Source: Muriicola marianensis
GTDB taxonomy: Bacteria; Bacteroidota; Bacteroidia; Flavobacteriales; Flavobacteriaceae
DNA: 64,000 nt
Assembly (NCBI RefSeq): GCF_014638095.1
Contig: NZ_BMFH01000001.1
Location: 2,325,012 to 2,389,011 of the forward strand
Direction of reading: 5' to 3'
Made by a program: the position numbers and the translations under genes. The notes below the pieces were generated by a model. It made no database searches and was not told the DNA's origin. It worked only from the letters and a program-made list of their open reading frames with translations. This document shows positions 1 through 9,115 of the stretch, piece by piece (position 1 is the stretch's first letter; every line of letters starts with the position of its first letter).

Positions 1-470
1 GCTCCTATGGGTGGAACCTGAACCAGAATCCGCCTTCTGCCTTCTTCCCCGGAACGAATAACACAACCTTCAACCTCAACCTCGGGGCGCGACTCACCTG
101 GAACCTCTTTGACGGAGGAAGCACAGCTGTGAGGGTAAAGAACGCCAAGATCGCCTTTGAGAACCAGGACTTGCTTAAGAAGCAGATCGAACTGGAGGTA
201 GACCGGGATATCCTCAATGCCCTTCAGATCTATGAGAACCGCCTGGCGATCTATGCCATTCAGGAACAGAATGTGATCACCAATGAGAACAATTTTGCCC
301 GATCCAGGGAACAGTTCCAGCTGGGGCGCATCACCTCCATAGAATTCAGGCAGGCTCAGATCAACCTGCTCAATGCGCAGACAAATAAAAACCTATCCAA
401 ATACGACGCAAAACTCGCCGAGCTGCAGCTCCTTCAACTCACCGGACAGCTACTGAACATAGAATTGTAG
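1..470 (+). CDS. TolC family outer membrane efflux protein, C-terminal part
   Basis: Partial gene: the frame is open from the left edge (first full codon at 3) to the TAG at 468-470, about 155 residues. TolC proteins form the trimeric outer membrane channel of tripartite efflux pumps and type I exporters. The visible piece has the strand segment TWNLFDGG, typical of the TolC membrane barrel (family knowledge), followed by a long amphipathic helix rich in A, E, N and Q (about residues 43-150 of the fragment), as in the periplasmic coiled-coil tunnel, including the stretch AREQFQLGRITSIEFRQAQ. The pump partners would lie upstream, outside the window. The small zinc-ribbon gene starts 7 bases after the stop. 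Substrate cannot be inferred. Confidence 0.88.
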   Translation, partial: SYGWNLNQNPPSAFFPGTNNTTFNLNLGARLTWNLFDGGSTAVRVKNAKIAFENQDLLKKQIELEVDRDILNALQIYENRLAIYAIQEQNVITNENNFARSREQFQLGRITSIEFRQAQINLLNAQTNKNLSKYDAKLAELQLLQLTGQLLNIEL

Positions 471-477
471 TATTAGG

Positions 478-660
478 ATGTACGAACACTTTTTCCAATG
501 CCCGTATTGCTGGGAGGAGATCTCCGTCCTCCTGGACACCTCCGTGTCACAGCAGTCCTATGTAGAGGATTGCGAGGTGTGTTGTAACCCTATAGAGTTC
601 AATGTGATCTGCGAGGATCACGAACTCAGCCAGTTCGATGCCCAGCCACTTGGTCAATGA
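478..660 (+). CDS. CPXCG-motif cysteine-rich protein
   Basis: A 60-residue cytosolic protein of the small Cys-rich CPXCG family. Visible cysteines are C8 and C11 (CPYC) and C32, C35 and C36 (CEVCC), spaced as in a two-knuckle zinc ribbon, with a further C46. The length matches the family, whose members are usually 60-70 residues. The function of the family is not known; zinc binding is inferred from the cysteines. It starts 7 bases after the TolC-type gene on the same strand and is probably co-transcribed with it. No other start codon fits. Confidence 0.8.
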   Translation: MYEHFFQCPYCWEEISVLLDTSVSQQSYVEDCEVCCNPIEFNVICEDHELSQFDAQPLGQ

Positions 661-739
661 TAAGATCGACCCCTCCAGCAGACCCTTACTGCTTTTAATT
701 CCCGCGGAATTTAGTATTTTGTTCCTTGCATAAGGGACA

Positions 740-1006
740 ATGGAGAAACCTCAACATAACGCCAGGGCCTACTGGAGGCAGAACCTCAGGTATCTTATCG
801 TGCTCCTGGCCATTTGGTTCCTGGTATCATTCGGCGCCGGTGTCCTCTTCAAAGATGTATTGAATACCATTAAAATAGGTGGCTTTGGCCTTGGGTTCTG
901 GTTTGCCCAGCAAGGATCCATCTACGTCTTTGTACTCCTCATCTTTATCTATGTCCGTCTGATGAATAAACTCGACAAGAAATTCGGATACGATGACGAG
1001 GATTAA
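740..1006 (+). CDS. DUF4212 small subunit of a sodium/solute symporter
   Basis: An 88-residue inner membrane protein with two hydrophobic segments (about residues 18-37 and 47-73), a basic N-terminus containing ARAYWRQNLRY and an acidic C-terminal tail. It matches DUF4212 proteins, which are encoded directly before a VC_2705-type sodium:solute symporter and are regarded as its small subunit. That symporter begins 21 bases downstream, followed by acetyl-CoA synthetase, so the unit probably brings in acetate or a related short carboxylate. The substrate is inferred from context only. Confidence 0.82.
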   Translation: MEKPQHNARAYWRQNLRYLIVLLAIWFLVSFGAGVLFKDVLNTIKIGGFGLGFWFAQQGSIYVFVLLIFIYVRLMNKLDKKFGYDDED

Positions 1007-1027
1007 TCCCGATTTAACGCTTTGAGT

Positions 1028-2719
1028 ATGGACGTACAGAGCTGGACGTTGCTCCTTGTGGTCATATCCTTTTCCCTTTACATCGGGATCGCCATCTGGT
1101 CCCGTGCCAATTCCACCAGCGATTTTTACATCGCAGGAGGCCATGTCCCGCCCCTGGCCAACGGACTGGCAACTGCGGCCGACTGGATGTCTGCTGCTTC
1201 CTTTCTGGGGATGGCCGGACTGCTCTCATTTACCGGCTATGACGGATCGGTATACCTGATGGGGTGGACGGGTGGATACGTCCTCCTCGCCCTCCTTCTG
1301 GCTCCTTATCTCAGAAAATTCGGCAAATTCACAGTGCCCGATTTTATTGGCGACAGGTACTATTCCAATATCACCAGGACGGTGGCGGTTTTCTGTGCTC
1401 TCATGGTCTCTTTTACCTATGTGGCCGGGCAGATGAGAGGGGTAGGCCTGGTCTTCTCGAGATTCCTGGAAGTACCCATAGATACAGGGGTGATCATCGG
1501 GATGCTGATCGTTTTATTCTATGCCGTACTGGGGGGTATGAAGGGGATCACCTATACCCAGGTTGCCCAATACTGTGTCCTGATCTTCGCCTTTATGGTC
1601 CCGGCCATCTTTATCTCCATCCAGATGACAGGCAATCCTGTACCCCAGCTGGGGATGGGTTCCCAGGTACTGGGTGAGGAGACTTACCTCCTCGACAAAC
1701 TGGATGGACTTTCAGAAGCCCTTGGTTTTACAGCTTATACGGATGGATCCAAGTCGACCCTCGACATCCTCTGTATCACGGCAGCCCTTATGGTGGGTAC
1801 AGCGGGATTGCCCCATGTCATCGTCAGGTTCTTTACAGTGCCCAAGGTGAGGGACGCGAGAAAATCTGCGGGTTATGCCCTGCTTTTTATTGCAATCCTG
1901 TATACAACTGCCCCGGCTGTAGCTGTCTTCGCCAGGACCAACCTCCTGGAAACTGTGAGTGGTCAGCCCTATGAAGCCATGCCCGAATGGTTTCGAAAAT
2001 GGGAAACGACCGGACTTATCCTCTTCGAGGACAAGAATCAGGACGGCCTAATTCAATACACGGGGGATGCAGAAATTAATGAGTTGACTGTGGATCCGGA
2101 CATCACTGTGCTGGCCAACCCCGAAATTGCCGACCTGCCCAACTGGGTGATTGCCCTTGTGGCTGCCGGAGGCCTGGCTGCGGCCCTTTCAACAGCAGCG
2201 GGGTTACTGCTGGTTATCTCTACGGCCATCTCCCACGACCTGATCAAAAAACAATGGAAACCGGATATCTCGGACCGAAGCGAGCTCGTCCTGGCACGTA
2301 TCTCTGCTGTGATCGCCGTGTGTATCGCTGGATATTTTGGTATCAATCCGCCTGATTTTGTGGCAGCTACGGTAGCTCTGGCCTTTGGCCTTGCAGCAGC
2401 TTCCTTTTTTCCGGCCATCATTCTGGGGATCTTTTATAAAAAGATGAACAAGGAAGGGGCCACGGCCGGTATGGTGGTAGGCATTGGAGCGATGCTCTAT
2501 TACATGCTTAGATTCAAATTCGACATGTTCGGAGGAGGAACATCTGAAGACTGGTGGTTTGGAATCTCTCCTGAAGGCTTTGGAACCGTGGCAATGTTGC
2601 TTAATTTTATAGTCTCCCTCTCTGTTTCGGCCTTCTTCCGTGATCCGCCCGAAGAGGTTCAGGAGATTGTGGAGAACATACGTCTGCCAAAAGGGGCCGG
2701 AGAAGCCAGTCCGCATTAA
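1028..2719 (+). CDS. Sodium:solute symporter, VC_2705 subfamily (probable acetate uptake)
   Basis: Inner membrane transporter of 563 residues with about 13 hydrophobic segments, of the SSS family, subfamily linked to DUF4212. The N-terminal segment has SDFYIAGGHVPPLANGLATA and DWMSAASFLGMAG, the conserved sodium-site region of ActP-like carriers. A soluble acidic stretch (about residues 325-365, with DKNQDGL) interrupts the membrane part and is common in this subfamily. ATG 1028 is chosen over an in-frame TTG at 1022. The upstream DUF4212 partner and the acetyl-CoA synthetase starting 10 bases downstream point to uptake of acetate or another small monocarboxylate for activation to a CoA thioester. 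Substrate specificity is inferred. Confidence 0.88.
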   Translation: MDVQSWTLLLVVISFSLYIGIAIWSRANSTSDFYIAGGHVPPLANGLATAADWMSAASFLGMAGLLSFTGYDGSVYLMGWTGGYVLLALLLAPYLRKFGKFTVPDFIGDRYYSNITRTVAVFCALMVSFTYVAGQMRGVGLVFSRFLEVPIDTGVIIGMLIVLFYAVLGGMKGITYTQVAQYCVLIFAFMVPAIFISIQMTGNPVPQLGMGSQVLGEETYLLDKLDGLSEALGFTAYTDGSKSTLDILCITAALMVGTAGLPHVIVRFFTVPKVRDARKSAGYALLFIAILYTTAPAVAVFARTNLLETVSGQPYEAMPEWFRKWETTGLILFEDKNQDGLIQYTGDAEINELTVDPDITVLANPEIADLPNWVIALVAAGGLAAALSTAAGLLLVISTAISHDLIKKQWKPDISDRSELVLARISAVIAVCIAGYFGINPPDFVAATVALAFGLAAASFFPAIILGIFYKKMNKEGATAGMVVGIGAMLYYMLRFKFDMFGGGTSEDWWFGISPEGFGTVAMLLNFIVSLSVSAFFRDPPEEVQEIVENIRLPKGAGEASPH

Positions 2720-2729
2720 AAATGATCCT

Positions 2730-4637
2730 ATGAGTAATTACAGTATCAAAAACCTAGAAGAGTATTTCCAGCTTTACAGAAAATCGGTAAGAGAACCCGA
2801 GAATTTCTGGGAGGAGATCGCAGAAGAACATTTCTTATGGAGAAAACGCTGGAAGCGGGTCATGAGATGGGATTTTTCCAAGCCTGAAGTGACTTGGTTT
2901 GAAGGGGCAAAATTGAATATCACAGAAAATTGTCTGGACAGGCACCTCGCCATAAGGGGGGAGAAGACCGCGATCCTTTTCGAACCTAACGACCCTGAAG
3001 AGAAAGCCCAGCATATTTCTTACAACGAATTGCATAAACGCGTATGCCGTTTTGCCAATGTCCTGAAATCCCAGGGAGTAAAAAAAGGGGACAGGGTCTG
3101 TATATATCTGCCTATGATCCCTGAGCTGGCTATTTCGGTCCTGGCCTGCGCACGAATAGGTGCCATACATTCTGTGGTCTTTGCCGGCTTTTCTTCCCAG
3201 GCACTGGCTGCGAGGATAAACGACTGTGACTGCAGGACGGTGATCACTTCCGACGGTTCTTACCGTGGAGCAAAGACCCTGGATCTCAAAGGTATCGTAG
3301 ATCAGAGCCTGAAGGACTGCAAAGGGGTGAAGACTGTTCTTGTGGTTAATCGCACGGGGGGAGAAGTGGAAATGGTAAAAGGAAGGGACCATTGGATAGA
3401 ACCTCTGCTGGAGAAGGCCAAAGATGAATGCAAACCGGAGATCATGGATGCCGAAGACCCCCTGTTTATCCTCTACACTTCGGGATCAACCGGTAAACCC
3501 AAGGGTATGGTGCACAGTTCCGGCGGATATATGGTATTCACAGCCTACACTTTTAAAAATATATTCAGGTACAGAGAGGAAGACATTTACTGGTGCACGG
3601 CAGACATCGGTTGGATCACAGGACATTCCTATATCGTATATGGGCCCCTGGCCAACGGAGCTACAACGGTTATGTTTGAAGGGGTGCCTACCTATCCCGA
3701 TCACGGACGATTCTGGGAGGTGGTGGCCAAACACAAGGTCAATCAATTCTATACCGCTCCGACGGCGATTCGCGCCCTGGCCAAGGAAAGCCTTGATTAC
3801 GTGGAGAAATACGACCTGTCTTCCATCAAGGTACTGGGAACGGTAGGGGAGCCTATCAATGAGGAGGCATGGAACTGGTATAACAACAACATCGGAAAGA
3901 ATAAGAGTCCGATCGTAGACACCTGGTGGCAGACCGAGACCGGTGGCATCATGATCTCTCCCATCCCTTATGTAACTCCCACGACACCTACCTATGCTAC
4001 CTTGCCCTTTATTGGGGTGCAGCCGGCCCTCATGGATGATAAAGGCAATGAGATCAAGGGGAACCAGGTCGAGGGGAGGCTTTGCATTAAATTCCCCTGG
4101 CCTTCCATGGCCCGAACGATATGGGGGGACCATAAGCGGTATTACGACACCTATTTTTCGGCTTTTAAGAATATGTACTTCACAGGTGACGGCGCAATGC
4201 GGAATGCCGTGGGATACTACAGGATTACGGGAAGGGTTGACGATGTGATCATCGTCTCCGGACATAACCTGGGAACAGCACCCATAGAAGATGCCATCAA
4301 CGAGCACCAGGCCGTCTCTGAATCTGCTATAGTAGGATTCCCGCATGAAGTTAAAGGGAATGCGCTTTACGGCTTTGTGATCCTGAAAGAAGTTGGGGAA
4401 GCCCGGGACAGGGAGAATTTGAAAAAAGAGATCAATCAGCAGATCGCCGAGCATATCGGCCCGATCGCCAAACTGGATAAGATCCAATTCGTACCCGGAT
4501 TGCCCAAGACCAGGAGCGGGAAGATCATGAGGAGGATCCTCAGGAAGATCGCAGCGAATGATACCTCTAACCTCGGGGATATCAGTACATTGCTGAATCC
4601 AGAAGTGGTAGAAGAGATCATCAAAGACGCCCAGTAA
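2730..4637 (+). CDS. acs: Acetate--CoA ligase (acetyl-CoA synthetase)
   Basis: Cytosolic enzyme of 635 residues making acetyl-CoA from acetate, ATP and CoA through acetyl-AMP. Seen: the N-terminal ACAS_N region (NYSIKNLEEYFQLYRKSV), the P-loop-like YTSGSTGKPKGMVHSSGGY, WCTADIGWITGHSYIVYGPL, the adenylation motif WWQTETGG, YFTGDGAMRN, the hinge GRVDDVIIVSGHNLGTAPIE and a C-terminal RSGKIMRR with the lysine that is acetylated in regulated family members. Length is near the usual 640-655. The start at 2730 (MSNYSIKN) follows the symporter stop by 10 bases; upstream in-frame codons overlap the symporter and are not family-like. Transport and activation are thus encoded together. Confidence 0.95.
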   Translation: MSNYSIKNLEEYFQLYRKSVREPENFWEEIAEEHFLWRKRWKRVMRWDFSKPEVTWFEGAKLNITENCLDRHLAIRGEKTAILFEPNDPEEKAQHISYNELHKRVCRFANVLKSQGVKKGDRVCIYLPMIPELAISVLACARIGAIHSVVFAGFSSQALAARINDCDCRTVITSDGSYRGAKTLDLKGIVDQSLKDCKGVKTVLVVNRTGGEVEMVKGRDHWIEPLLEKAKDECKPEIMDAEDPLFILYTSGSTGKPKGMVHSSGGYMVFTAYTFKNIFRYREEDIYWCTADIGWITGHSYIVYGPLANGATTVMFEGVPTYPDHGRFWEVVAKHKVNQFYTAPTAIRALAKESLDYVEKYDLSSIKVLGTVGEPINEEAWNWYNNNIGKNKSPIVDTWWQTETGGIMISPIPYVTPTTPTYATLPFIGVQPALMDDKGNEIKGNQVEGRLCIKFPWPSMARTIWGDHKRYYDTYFSAFKNMYFTGDGAMRNAVGYYRITGRVDDVIIVSGHNLGTAPIEDAINEHQAVSESAIVGFPHEVKGNALYGFVILKEVGEARDRENLKKEINQQIAEHIGPIAKLDKIQFVPGLPKTRSGKIMRRILRKIAANDTSNLGDISTLLNPEVVEEIIKDAQ

Positions 4638-4639
4638 GA

Positions 4640-5026
4640 TCAGAGCAGGGCATATAGCACGAATCCCCCAAAAGCGAAGGATAATGGCGTCAGCAATCGG
4701 ATTGCCGGCGGGGGTAAGAGGGCCGCGCATTTTTTGGCGTAGGCGTGGTGCCAGCGCCTGGGAAGCAGGATCAGCACTGCGGAAGTCCCCAGCATAAACC
4801 ACCCCAGCCATTCAAAAATCACAGGAAACCGTGATTCAGGTGCACAAAGGATGAGTCCGGCTGCAGGGATCATCCGAAGGATGAGTTCCCCGTAATTGAT
4901 CAAAGGGGTGCTCCCGGCCTTGCTGAGGATTCGCCACACGAGGGTGGGGGATACGAGCATCATAAAACCCACTGCAATCAGGAAGAGGCCGAAAAATGCC
5001 GTGACGATCTGGGCTGCGAGGTCCAT
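4640..5026 (-). CDS. Small integral membrane protein, unknown function
   Basis: A 128-residue protein with four predicted membrane segments (about residues 5-27, 44-60, 66-86 and 107-127) and a short basic loop after the third segment (PRRWHHAYAKKC). I do not recognise a named family. It ends 2 bases past the acs stop, tail to tail, and starts 4 bases after the stop of the GH2 gene on the same strand, so it is probably co-transcribed with that gene. No catalytic motif is visible. Confidence 0.65.
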   Translation of the reverse strand: MDLAAQIVTAFFGLFLIAVGFMMLVSPTLVWRILSKAGSTPLINYGELILRMIPAAGLILCAPESRFPVIFEWLGWFMLGTSAVLILLPRRWHHAYAKKCAALLPPPAIRLLTPLSFAFGGFVLYALL

Positions 5027-5030
5027 GGAC

Positions 5031-6878
5031 TTATTCTTTTGACAGGTAATATTTTTGCAGGGTGTAGAAAGCTTTCTTTTTTATGCCCTCCTCAGAGATC
5101 AGCCCTTTTCGGTTCCAGCCATCCTGGATTTTAGGGAGCATCCTGCGTGGCGACCTGAAGTCTACAAGGATCCAGGGAGACATGCCCCTCAATTGTTCAA
5201 TAGAGCTAAGCATTTTGATGTTTTCTTCATAGAGGTATTCCTGGTAATCTTCTGTCCAACGGGTGTGTTTGTCTCCAAAATATCCTTGTTTCGCCCCGCC
5301 ACCGAATTCGGATATGAACACAGGTTTATTCTGTTGGATCTTCCAGCTTATTTTTTCGGCTTTGTCCGGAAGGCCGTCATACCAGCCGATGTACTGATTA
5401 AAGCTTAAAATGTCGGTTACCCGGGCAAAATCGTCCTCAATCGTCCTGACCCAGGGATCTCCCTGATATGAACTCTGTTCAAGTGCTGCACTGATCAGGC
5501 GTGTCGGGTCCAGCGATCTCGTCAGTTCGGCCAGATCTGTCAGGAAACGGTTCCTCGCATTGCTTGTGGGTGTTTCATTGGCCATGGACCAGATAATGAC
5601 AGATGCCCGGTTTCTGTCCCTCCTGATGAGTTCCTGTAACTGGTTGGCGGCGTTCTCATAGGTAGCCTCATTTTCCCAGGAGATAGTCCAGTAGACCGGA
5701 ATTTCCTCCCAGACAAGAATGCCAAGTGAATCTGCGAGCCTGACCATGTGTTCGTTGTGAGGATAATGTGCAAGGCGCACAAAATTGCATCCCAGCTCTT
5801 TTGCCCAACCCAATAACTGCCTGGCGTCTGCTTTGGAATGCGCACGGCCTCCCCTGATGGGACTCTCCTCATGAATGGAAATTCCTTTTAGGAAGACAGG
5901 ACGGTCATTCAATAGTATATCCCTTCCTTTTACAGTAATGGTTCGAAATCCGACCATGTCTGTTATGGTGTCCTCCTTTGTATTGAAAATAACTTTATAA
6001 AGTTTAGGGTCATTTACAGACCACAGCCTGAGTGAATCAACAGAAGTACGAAAAGATGCTTTGCCTTTTTCATCGGTCTTTAAGAGTACCGACTTACCGA
6101 GTTCGGGAATGTGTACTTCTACTTCTGACCCGGACCGGTCTATACCGTTCAACTGTACCAGGCCGACAATATGCCCCGGATCGTCGCGCTCCAGTTGTAT
6201 GCTAAAGCCCTCTATGAATGTGGAAGGAGTTTCCAATAGGTTTACATCCCTTGTGATGCCCCCGTAATTCCACCAGTCGGTATTTACCGTAGGCACCCCG
6301 TCTTTCAGGCGTTTGTTGTCAACCTTTACAACCAGGGAATTGACAGTATCCTTCAACAGGGAAGTAATTTCAAAGGAAAATGGGGTGAAACCTCCGGTAT
6401 GACTCCCAAGTTTCTGGCCGTTCAGATATACGTCAGCCTTGTAATTGGCTGCACCAAAGGAAAGAAAAACACGATTCGCAGGATCCTTTATAGTGGAATT
6501 GAAAAGCCTCCGATACCAGACAGTTCCTTCGTAAAAGAATAGTTTCTCTTTTTGTGTATTCCAGTCGCCGGGAACATAAATGCTGTCACTGAGATCGAAG
6601 TCGTATTCGATAAGTTCTGACCGATCTCGGGGTTTGCTATCGGTAAAAAAGGCATTCCTGGATGTATCTTCCTGCTCCTCGAACGGTTCCAGCCTGTAAT
6701 TGTAATAGCCATTTTCATAGGGGTCCACTATATATTTCCAATATCCGGATAAGGATTCCGAAGCCCTGACGTTGGGGTTGACATAGGGTGTCGCCTGAGA
6801 GAAGCAAGAGAGGGAAAGCAACAGGAATAAAGCAGGGCAGCCTATTGACAATATCGATTTGAAGCGCGCGAATGACAT
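5031..6878 (-). CDS. Glycoside hydrolase family 2 protein (beta-galactosidase/beta-glucuronidase type)
   Basis: Exported glycosidase of 615 residues. A signal peptide covers about residues 1-29 (hydrophobic core ending SCFSQA). The GH2 order is clear: a sugar-binding jelly roll (about 40-220, with WYRRLF, VYLNGQKLGSHTGGFTPF and NYGGITRDV), an immunoglobulin-like domain (about 222-312) and a TIM barrel (about 315-615). Catalytic residues can be placed: acid/base E435 in WSMANETP and nucleophile E524 in FISEFGGG; the active-site stretch VRLAHYPHNE is at about 368-376. The chain is shorter than LacZ and close to beta-glucuronidases in plan. The exact sugar is not readable. The small membrane protein genes on both sides share its strand and tight spacing. 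Confidence 0.9.
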   Translation of the reverse strand: MSFARFKSILSIGCPALFLLLSLSCFSQATPYVNPNVRASESLSGYWKYIVDPYENGYYNYRLEPFEEQEDTSRNAFFTDSKPRDRSELIEYDFDLSDSIYVPGDWNTQKEKLFFYEGTVWYRRLFNSTIKDPANRVFLSFGAANYKADVYLNGQKLGSHTGGFTPFSFEITSLLKDTVNSLVVKVDNKRLKDGVPTVNTDWWNYGGITRDVNLLETPSTFIEGFSIQLERDDPGHIVGLVQLNGIDRSGSEVEVHIPELGKSVLLKTDEKGKASFRTSVDSLRLWSVNDPKLYKVIFNTKEDTITDMVGFRTITVKGRDILLNDRPVFLKGISIHEESPIRGGRAHSKADARQLLGWAKELGCNFVRLAHYPHNEHMVRLADSLGILVWEEIPVYWTISWENEATYENAANQLQELIRRDRNRASVIIWSMANETPTSNARNRFLTDLAELTRSLDPTRLISAALEQSSYQGDPWVRTIEDDFARVTDILSFNQYIGWYDGLPDKAEKISWKIQQNKPVFISEFGGGAKQGYFGDKHTRWTEDYQEYLYEENIKMLSSIEQLRGMSPWILVDFRSPRRMLPKIQDGWNRKGLISEEGIKKKAFYTLQKYYLSKE

Positions 6879-6879
6879 G

Positions 6880-7047
6880 TTAGTTTTTGTCCTTCAGAAA
6901 GGCATATGTAAATCCGTTTTGAAGGGTAAACCCAACGGCCAGTACACCGATCAGGATCTGGTATTGAGGATGATCCCCGACAAGGGAAGAGGCCAGCAGA
7001 ATGACCGCTGCCCAGATAAGGGCGTTTAAGATCAGAACTTTTTTCAT
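6880..7047 (-). CDS. Small two-helix membrane protein (55 residues)
   Basis: Short ORF read directly on the minus strand: ATG at 7047-7045, TAA at 6882-6880. It begins MKKVLILNALIWAAVILLAS, has a polar turn (GDHPQYQ), a second hydrophobic stretch (ILIGVLAVGFTL) and ends LKDKN, giving two membrane segments with a positively charged N-terminus. Its stop lies 1 base before the GH2 start, suggesting one transcript. I recognise no family. Support rests on membrane topology, ATG start and position inside an otherwise gene-tight strand. Confidence 0.6.
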   Translation of the reverse strand: MKKVLILNALIWAAVILLASSLVGDHPQYQILIGVLAVGFTLQNGFTYAFLKDKN

Positions 7048-7145
7048 AGCATTGAAATGAGGATTATTATAAAAAAGCTGTTTATGGATAAAGAGGCTCC
7101 TGAATCAAATAATAAATGGCGACCGGTTTGAGCATTCGTCTCAGG

Positions 7146-7910
7146 TCATTCTTGCACAAAATACACCCTGGCCCACTTGTGATTTTTCTTATCCGTTGTA
7201 AGGGTGTCTATTTTAATTTTACTTCCTTTTTTGGCAACCCTTACGAATTGCGGCAATCTGTAATTATTTTCCTTTCTGGGTTTGTCTGCCCTGACATTGG
7301 CCCCTTTGATCAGATCATAGGTCTCTCCTTCTTTGGGAGTACCCGCAATGATCCGGTCGCTGGTCAACCCGGGTGTAAAGTTTCCGAGGTAGAGCCAGTC
7401 GACAGCCGCGATTTTTTGCTCTTCATTAGTTGTGGCGAATTCAGTGGCATTAGCGGTTTGTTCATCGATCTTATCGATGATCTGTAAGGCGTTTCTCTGA
7501 ATATCAGAGAGATGGGATAGTTGAACTGAATCTCCGGGATTCAGGTCGATGTTTTCAAGCACCCGATTTACTACGTTTTTGATCGCTGTGTCCCTTGTGC
7601 CTATATCGACCAGGACGTCCATCAAATGGGGCTTTCCCGGGGCGAGGATCATCTGGGCCGCGATCTGGGGATCATCGTCTTTTTTTAACATATAAATGGC
7701 ATAGGCACCCATCTTGGAGGTGGTAATATCCTTATCTGCGATCATTTCCATAAAGGGTTGCATGGCAGAAACATTGGCGATCTGACTTTCGATCTGGGTG
7801 AGGCTCCTGTTAAAGAAATATCCCATTACGGCGACAAGGACAGGGGTGAGGAGCAAAATGATGGACTGGGTGATCTCCCAGGCTGATTTTGATTTCTTGG
7901 TTTCAGACAT
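7146..7910 (-). CDS. Membrane-anchored protein with SH3-like C-terminal region, unknown function
   Basis: A 254-residue protein with a short cytosolic start (SETKKSKSAWEI), one membrane segment (about 15-34) and a soluble domain. Residues about 60-160 are helical and acidic. Residues about 170-254 contain WLYLGNF, ANVRADKPRK, a KKGSKIKI segment and a terminal WARVYFVQE, which resembles the beta-rich pattern of bacterial SH3-like domains (NVR..., hydrophobic KGxKV, W.RV). That likeness is weak and is my inference. No enzyme motif is seen. The nearest genes on this strand are the 55-residue membrane protein downstream and a four-helix membrane protein upstream. Confidence 0.6.
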   Translation of the reverse strand: MSETKKSKSAWEITQSIILLLTPVLVAVMGYFFNRSLTQIESQIANVSAMQPFMEMIADKDITTSKMGAYAIYMLKKDDDPQIAAQMILAPGKPHLMDVLVDIGTRDTAIKNVVNRVLENIDLNPGDSVQLSHLSDIQRNALQIIDKIDEQTANATEFATTNEEQKIAAVDWLYLGNFTPGLTSDRIIAGTPKEGETYDLIKGANVRADKPRKENNYRLPQFVRVAKKGSKIKIDTLTTDKKNHKWARVYFVQE

Positions 7911-8027
7911 CGGTGTGTTGGTTTTTAGGTTTATATATGATGAAAGGTTCGTTGGAGCTCGATTTTGATAGGATCATTTGATATCTGACCTGAGATAATG
8001 AATGACCTGGAGAACGAGTTTCAGACT

Positions 8028-8447
8028 TCATTTTTTTGATATTCTGCTGCCTAATTTTCCGCCTAACCAACCCATTGGGATATAGGCCAGGACGAGGTCG
8101 AGGGTCGAGAACCAGCCCGGAGCCGGCAGATTGATCACGTTGATGATCCCTCCCGCAAGAAAAGCCACCCCTATGACCATGGCGAACAGCATTTTCCTGT
8201 TGGCGGCTATCCTGGCGGCGAAATACGCCCCGACGAACGTCCCTATGGCATGTGCCAGGAATGGGAAGATAAAGTGCTTGGGTTCAAAGAGCGACATACT
8301 CTCGGCAAGTCCTTCCATGGTACTTACATCGGCTCCTTCGGGCAGGGAGATAACCCTGCCGTTCAGGGAGATAAAGAACATGTTTACGGCGCTGCCTATG
8401 ACCAGTCCCGCGATAACAGCTAAAATATTCCTGAAGATGGGATTCAT
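8028..8447 (-). CDS. Four-helix membrane protein, unknown function
   Basis: A 139-residue integral membrane protein with four hydrophobic segments (about 6-27, 57-79, 84-104 and 115-133). The second segment contains HFIFPFLAHAIGTFVGAYFAARIA and the C-terminus is GGKLGSRISKK. Small-residue packing motifs (GxxxG, AxxxA) recur. Similar hypothetical proteins are common in Flavobacteriaceae, to my knowledge without an assigned role. The start ATG at 8447 directly precedes the first hydrophobic segment. Confidence 0.62.
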   Translation of the reverse strand: MNPIFRNILAVIAGLVIGSAVNMFFISLNGRVISLPEGADVSTMEGLAESMSLFEPKHFIFPFLAHAIGTFVGAYFAARIAANRKMLFAMVIGVAFLAGGIINVINLPAPGWFSTLDLVLAYIPMGWLGGKLGSRISKK

Positions 8448-8557
8448 GGTGGTTGGTTTTTGTTGTTGACTGATTCAGGGCAGGATCTTCCCAACCCCTT
8501 TTGTTAAAATTAGGGATTTTATCCTAAACGGTAATAACATTTATGAGGGTTCCGGTG

Positions 8558-9037
8558 TCAGAACTTCCTTTCTTTCAGGAGTTTTCTGATCAGGACGATC
8601 TGTCCGAGATGGTAATGGCTGTGTTCTACCAACCCGTAGAGATTACGTTCATAGGAGCCGTACTTCGGGTCTGAAAAGATCTCGTCCAGCTTTTTATCGG
8701 ACAGGTTTCGGGCCAGTCGGCCAAAGGTCCGGGCATCCTCCCAGACCTCTTCGAGAAAAACATTCCAGCCTTCCCGTGAGTTGATTTCAGGGACGTCAAA
8801 GCTTACAGCATCTTTTCCTTCCAGGGGCTGCCCCTGCAATACCCGGTTCACCACCTTGATAAAATAATTGATATGGTAGACCAACTCTGAAATGGAGTGC
8901 AAGGAGGCTATTTTCTGATGGGCCTCTTCCCAGGTGAGTCCTTCCAGGGCACCCTGCAGGTTGACGGCGGTCCAGTTTCCCCCAAAGTGGAGGTCCTCGA
9001 GGTTCTTTGCGATGAAGGAAGTCTGTTTATTCGACAT
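8558..9037 (-). CDS. DinB-like protein (DUF1572 type)
   Basis: A 159-residue four-helix-bundle protein of the DinB/YfiT superfamily, a group of metal-binding proteins that includes thiol-dependent transferases. The expected histidine triad is visible: one His in ISELVYHINYFIKV (about residue 55) and two in VEHSHYHLGQIVLIRK near the C-terminus (about 138-143). The N-terminal FGGNWTAVNL is also typical. Length fits the family at about 150-170. Cytosolic, no signal. The specific reaction is unknown. Confidence 0.78.
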   Translation of the reverse strand: MSNKQTSFIAKNLEDLHFGGNWTAVNLQGALEGLTWEEAHQKIASLHSISELVYHINYFIKVVNRVLQGQPLEGKDAVSFDVPEINSREGWNVFLEEVWEDARTFGRLARNLSDKKLDEIFSDPKYGSYERNLYGLVEHSHYHLGQIVLIRKLLKERKF

Positions 9038-9115
9038 AAAAAAGCCGTTTCCAACCCACTCTAAAAAAGACCCGTTCTTTCTTAAGCGAAGTTTTTTAAG
9101 ACGCCGGGAGTGTAT

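Noticed and set aside
3486..4811. A 441-codon open frame on the minus strand opposite acs
   Set aside because: It lies antisense to a fully supported acs gene, has no family features, and reflects codon bias of the real gene.
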